Source: Ruminococcus sp. UBA5884
GTDB taxonomy: Bacteria > Bacillota > Clostridia > Oscillospirales > Ruminococcaceae
Reading direction: 5' to 3'
DNA: 15,540 nt
NCBI GenBank assembly: GCA_002431975.1
Contig: DJFA01000064.1
Span: 1,198 to 16,737, forward strand
The first letter of the stretch is position 1. Each line of letters opens with the position of its first letter. A model generated the notes under the pieces. The model was not told the DNA's origin. It did no database searches and saw only the letters and a list, made by a program, of their open reading frames with translations. The position numbers and the translations under genes are program-made. Positions 13,124 through 15,540 of the stretch are shown here, in pieces.

Positions 13124-14595
13124 GCAGGAATATAAAAACCCTTATCGCCGGAATAGCCGTCATAGCAGTGCTTTCCGGCGGAATAGCCGCCCTGAAACTC
13201 ACTGAACCCGATTCATCAGCAGCTGATTCAGAATCAGCTGCTGAAACTCAGGCTGATGAAAATACTGAAGTATACAGCAGTGAAAGCGGCGTTAAAAGCC
13301 TTGAAGTCACCAACTCACATGGCAGCTATACAATAGAAAAGACAAAGGACGCTGACGGCGATAATGAAGCTCAGTATTCAATTGACGAACTGGACGACCT
13401 TCCGCTTAATACTGATATAGTCAATTCACTGCCTGTATCGCTTTCAAGCCTTGAGGCTGAAAAAATTATCGATGAAAATGTTTCAGACCTCTCACAATAC
13501 GGACTTGAAAAGCCTGAAACAAAAGTAAAGGTTTCATTTGATGACGGTTCTGAAAAAACTATATGCATAGGCAATGATACTCCTTCAGGTGATATTTATA
13601 TGTGTCTTGACGGAGAAAATACTGTATATGCAATAACAAGTGACACATTTTCTCTTTTCAGATATGATACTGACTACTATATATCACTTGTATGCCTTGA
13701 AGCTCCTGAAACAAATGACGATTATCCGATTGTAAACTATCTTGAGATAAACAGAAAAGACCTCGATTATCCGATAAGATTTGAATATGACAGCAAATCA
13801 GCTGATACAGACTATTCAGGAGGAACAGCCTCCACTCATATAATGACATCACCTGTATTTGCATATATCGATATAGGCGAAGGCTCAACTACTGTAACTC
13901 ACGGACTTTTCGGACTTACCGCATATTCAGCTGCTACAGTTCACCCGTCAGATGATGAGATAAGCTTTGCAGGACTTGACGACCCGTTCTGCACCGTTAC
14001 AATGGATACAGATGACGGATATACAAGAACTCTTAAAATAGGCAATACAATGAATATCAATGATACTGAATACTATCTCGGTATGTTTGATGATATTGAT
14101 ATTATATACTGCTTCTCAAAGGACGATTTGCCATGGGTTGATATGCAGCCTCTTGATATTGCATCAAAGCTTATATTCGGAACATATTTCTATGATATAG
14201 GAACTATGACTGTAAAGGCTGATGGTCATGAAACTCTTGTATTTACTACAGAGGGAACTGATTCAGATGATTTCTCCGTAAAGCTCAATGGCGATGATTA
14301 TGATGTTGAACGTTTTCAGGATTTCTATAAATATCTGCTTAACGCTCAGGCAGAGGAGATTTATACTCAGGAACCTGATGAAAATGACCTTATATGCAGC
14401 GTTGAAATAAAAAGAAATGATGAATTTGAAGATGAAACCGTTGAATTTTATAAGGGTGACGGCAAATCAGTCATCATAAAACATAACGGCGTGACAAGCT
14501 TTATAAACAAAGTAAATTACGATTATATCAATGTACTGCTTGACAATATTGACAAGGTTCAGACAGATGAAGATTTCTCAATGACATGGAAATAA
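13120..14595 (+). CDS. DUF4340 domain protein, membrane-anchored
   Basis: The 491-aa product has an N-terminal signal anchor (about 5-26) and then an Asp/Glu/Ser/Ala-rich linker (28-55). The large acidic extracytoplasmic region carries two related segments: 127-180 (YGLEKP... DDGSEKTICIGN ... DTFSLF) and 284-340 (AGLDDP... DDGYTRTLKIGN ... KDDLPWV). These match the DUF4340 pattern, a GL..P turn, alternating strands, DG and an IGN turn. The family's biochemical role is unknown, but it is regularly encoded after GldG-like genes, so it is probably a surface-side partner of the exporter. It starts in an ATGA overlap with the GldG-like gene and is the last gene before a strong terminator. No lipobox cysteine is visible. 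Confidence 0.82.
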   Translation: MSRNIKTLIAGIAVIAVLSGGIAALKLTEPDSSAADSESAAETQADENTEVYSSESGVKSLEVTNSHGSYTIEKTKDADGDNEAQYSIDELDDLPLNTDIVNSLPVSLSSLEAEKIIDENVSDLSQYGLEKPETKVKVSFDDGSEKTICIGNDTPSGDIYMCLDGENTVYAITSDTFSLFRYDTDYYISLVCLEAPETNDDYPIVNYLEINRKDLDYPIRFEYDSKSADTDYSGGTASTHIMTSPVFAYIDIGEGSTTVTHGLFGLTAYSAATVHPSDDEISFAGLDDPFCTVTMDTDDGYTRTLKIGNTMNINDTEYYLGMFDDIDIIYCFSKDDLPWVDMQPLDIASKLIFGTYFYDIGTMTVKADGHETLVFTTEGTDSDDFSVKLNGDDYDVERFQDFYKYLLNAQAEEIYTQEPDENDLICSVEIKRNDEFEDETVEFYKGDGKSVIIKHNGVTSFINKVNYDYINVLLDNIDKVQTDEDFSMTWK

Positions 14596-14603
14596 ACAGA
14601 AAT

Positions 14604-14638
14604 CCCTGCATATCACAATCGATATGCAGGGGTTTTTT
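14604..14638 (+). terminator. Intrinsic terminator of the ABC/Gld/DUF4340 operon
   Basis: CCCTGCATATC (14604-14614) pairs perfectly with GATATGCAGGG (14621-14631) around a 6-nt loop. It is followed by GTTTTTT (14632-14638). It begins 8 nt after the DUF4340 stop and is the clearest terminator in the window. Confidence 0.93.
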
Positions 14639-14669
14639 ATAAAAATCAGTGTATTTATCGATTAATATA

Positions 14670-14698
14670 TTGACTTTTTTATAAAATCAGGCTATAAT
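14670..14698 (+). promoter_or_regulatory. Sigma-A promoter of the toxin-antitoxin operon
   Basis: TTGACT (14670-14675), a 17-nt spacer and TATAAT (14693-14698) form a near-perfect promoter. Start would be near 14705, on or just before the AGGAGG at 14705-14710, so the 5' UTR would be only about 13 nt. Operons of this kind are usually repressed by the antitoxin binding palindromes over the promoter. I see only a short AATATATT palindrome (14664-14671) at the -35 edge. Confidence 0.85.
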
Positions 14699-14717
14699 AT
14701 AAACAGGAGGGATTATT

Positions 14718-15038
14718 ATGAATATTGTTGCAGCTATTAAAAATACAATTTCAATTACACAATTCAATCGTGGACTTGCCGGAAAAATTTTTCAGGACGT
14801 AAAAAATAATGGTGCAAAGGTTGTTATGAAAAATAATACACCTGAATGTGTTCTTCTTTCTCCTGATGAATATGTAAAACTTATGGACGAAATAAATGAT
14901 GCACGTCTTCTTGCCCTTGCAGTGAAACGAATGGAGAATTTTAATCCTGAAAATACTATTTCTGAAAATCAGGTTATGGAACACCTTGGAATTACAGACG
15001 ATGATTTGGCTGACTTTGATGAGGTGGAATTTGAATGA
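14718..15038 (+). CDS. Phd/YefM-family antitoxin
   Basis: The 106-aa product shows the Phd/YefM pattern. Its N-terminal DNA-binding part is ISITQFNRGLAGKIFQDVKNNGAKVVMKNNTPECVLLSPDEYVKLMDEI (about 12-60). The C-terminal half (about 62-106) is acidic and helical to disordered, and would wrap and neutralise the toxin. It probably also represses its own promoter. The ATG lies 7 nt after AGGAGG (14705-14710), a stronger site than the toxin has, as expected when antitoxin is made in excess. It overlaps the toxin gene by 4 nt (ATGA). The pair is more AT-rich than the neighbouring genes and sits between a terminator and a repeat element, suggesting acquisition as a module. Confidence 0.88.
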   Translation: MNIVAAIKNTISITQFNRGLAGKIFQDVKNNGAKVVMKNNTPECVLLSPDEYVKLMDEINDARLLALAVKRMENFNPENTISENQVMEHLGITDDDLADFDEVEFE

Positions 15039-15364
15039 ACTGGGAAGTTGAATATTTACCTGAAGCAGAAAATGATTTAAAATCTCTTGACGAAAGTCAG
15101 AGAAAACTAATACTAAAAGCAATAAAAAAAGTAAAACAAAATCCGCTTTCTGTTTATGAAGGCGGATATGGAAAACCACTCGGAAACAGGAATGGAACTA
15201 ATTTATCAGGATTTTTAAAAGTTAAATTAAAAAATGCAGGTCTGAGAATCGTTTATAAGGCTGTAAAACAAAATGATAAAATGCTGATAATTGTAATCGG
15301 TGCGAGAGCCGATGAAGAAGTATATGGAATTGCTAATAAAAGGATTCAAAATCATAATCTATAA
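15035..15364 (+). CDS. RelE/ParE-superfamily toxin
   Basis: The 109-aa product has the RelE/ParE layout. WEVEYLPEAENDLKSLDESQRKLILKAIKKVKQNP is an initial strand plus helical hairpin (about 2-38). GKPLGNRNGTNLSGFLKVKLKNAGLRIVYKAVKQNDKMLIIVIGARADEEVY is the beta sheet, with the conserved LRIVYK strand (about 70-75) and the final IVIGARADEEVY. RelE-type members cleave mRNA on the ribosome and ParE-type members block gyrase; the sequence alone does not decide. The basic K.K..N.GLRIVY region fits an RNase better. It is translationally coupled to the antitoxin through ATGA. Confidence 0.87.
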   Translation: MNWEVEYLPEAENDLKSLDESQRKLILKAIKKVKQNPLSVYEGGYGKPLGNRNGTNLSGFLKVKLKNAGLRIVYKAVKQNDKMLIIVIGARADEEVYGIANKRIQNHNL

Positions 15365-15418
15365 ACAACATTAAGTATAAAAATTTTATGATTAAAAATA
15401 AGGAATTTCCCATACATT

Positions 15419-15540
15419 TGTAGGGGCGACCAATGGTCGCCCGCCGAATTATGGTTAAACCATAATTTTAATATGTGTTTTCTGAATAAAAAATCGTTAG
15501 TTATCAGCATGAAATTTTGGTAACTGCAACGGGCGACCAA
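15419..15540 (+). repeat. Palindromic repeat element, copy 4 (long variant, cut by the window end)
   Basis: The left arm is at 15419-15443 with centre AAT. An 86-bp middle follows, and the right arm starts at 15530 and is truncated by the window edge. The last 23 bases of the middle resemble the normal spacer (AAATTTTGGTAAC then TGCAA). Just after the left arm, GAATTATGGTTAAAC looks like a decayed second spacer. The segment 15471-15529 is homologous to 5-64. The layout suggests two fused units that have lost the arms between them. It begins 54 bases after the toxin stop. Confidence 0.75.

Noticed and set aside
15352..15540. A minus-strand frame at the window end
   Set aside because: It also depends on repeat-arm sequence and has no protein-like features.

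Overview
This AT-rich window looks like the chromosome of a gut Firmicute in the Ruminococcus/Oscillospiraceae neighbourhood. The basis is the clostridial gene order of the nusA-infB region, strong AGGAGG ribosome binding sites, frequent ATA and AAA codons, and a family of short GC-rich palindromic repeats typical of such genomes. This genus-level placement is inference; no rRNA or other taxonomic marker is present.

Layout. A divergent phosphoribosyltransferase-like gene lies on the minus strand (99-737) and is separated from the rest by a 341-bp region with a good sigma-A promoter on each strand. The plus strand then carries the translation/transcription operon rimP, nusA, ylxR (rnpM), ylxQ, infB, a DUF6440 gene and rbfA (1079-6425). 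A 408-bp gap holding two tandem palindromic elements interrupts what is usually a continuous operon. It is followed by nrnA, truB and ribF (6834-9622), whose last codons and stop lie inside another copy of the element. Next come four tightly packed genes (9795-14595): an ABC ATPase, an ABC-2 permease, a GldG-like membrane-anchored protein and a DUF4340 protein. They probably form one envelope complex of unknown substrate and end at a clear intrinsic terminator. A Phd/YefM-RelE type toxin-antitoxin pair (14718-15364) with its own consensus promoter closes the window, followed by one more repeat element.

How the genes work together. RimP and RbfA mature the 30S subunit, NusA modulates RNA polymerase, YlxR and YlxQ are small RNA-binding proteins, IF2 starts translation, TruB makes tRNA pseudouridine 55, NrnA degrades nanoRNA/pAp and RibF makes FMN/FAD. 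The ABC/Gld/DUF4340 cluster and the toxin-antitoxin pair are separate units.

Most noteworthy points: (1) a repeat family in which two 25-nt palindromic arms bracket a conserved, directional spacer. All five copies point the same way, and one arm carries a paired base change that keeps its own hairpin but breaks the arm-to-arm pairing. (2) A near-duplicate ribosome binding site plus in-frame GTG inside infB, predicting a short IF2 isoform. (3) Stacked palindromes across the rimP stop and before nusA. (4) A phosphoribosyltransferase with a degraded PRPP loop. (5) DUF6440 between infB and rbfA, where Bacillus has ylxP. (6) An internally duplicated DUF4340 protein. I saw no CRISPR array, phage gene, rRNA or tRNA, and no clear new defence system.
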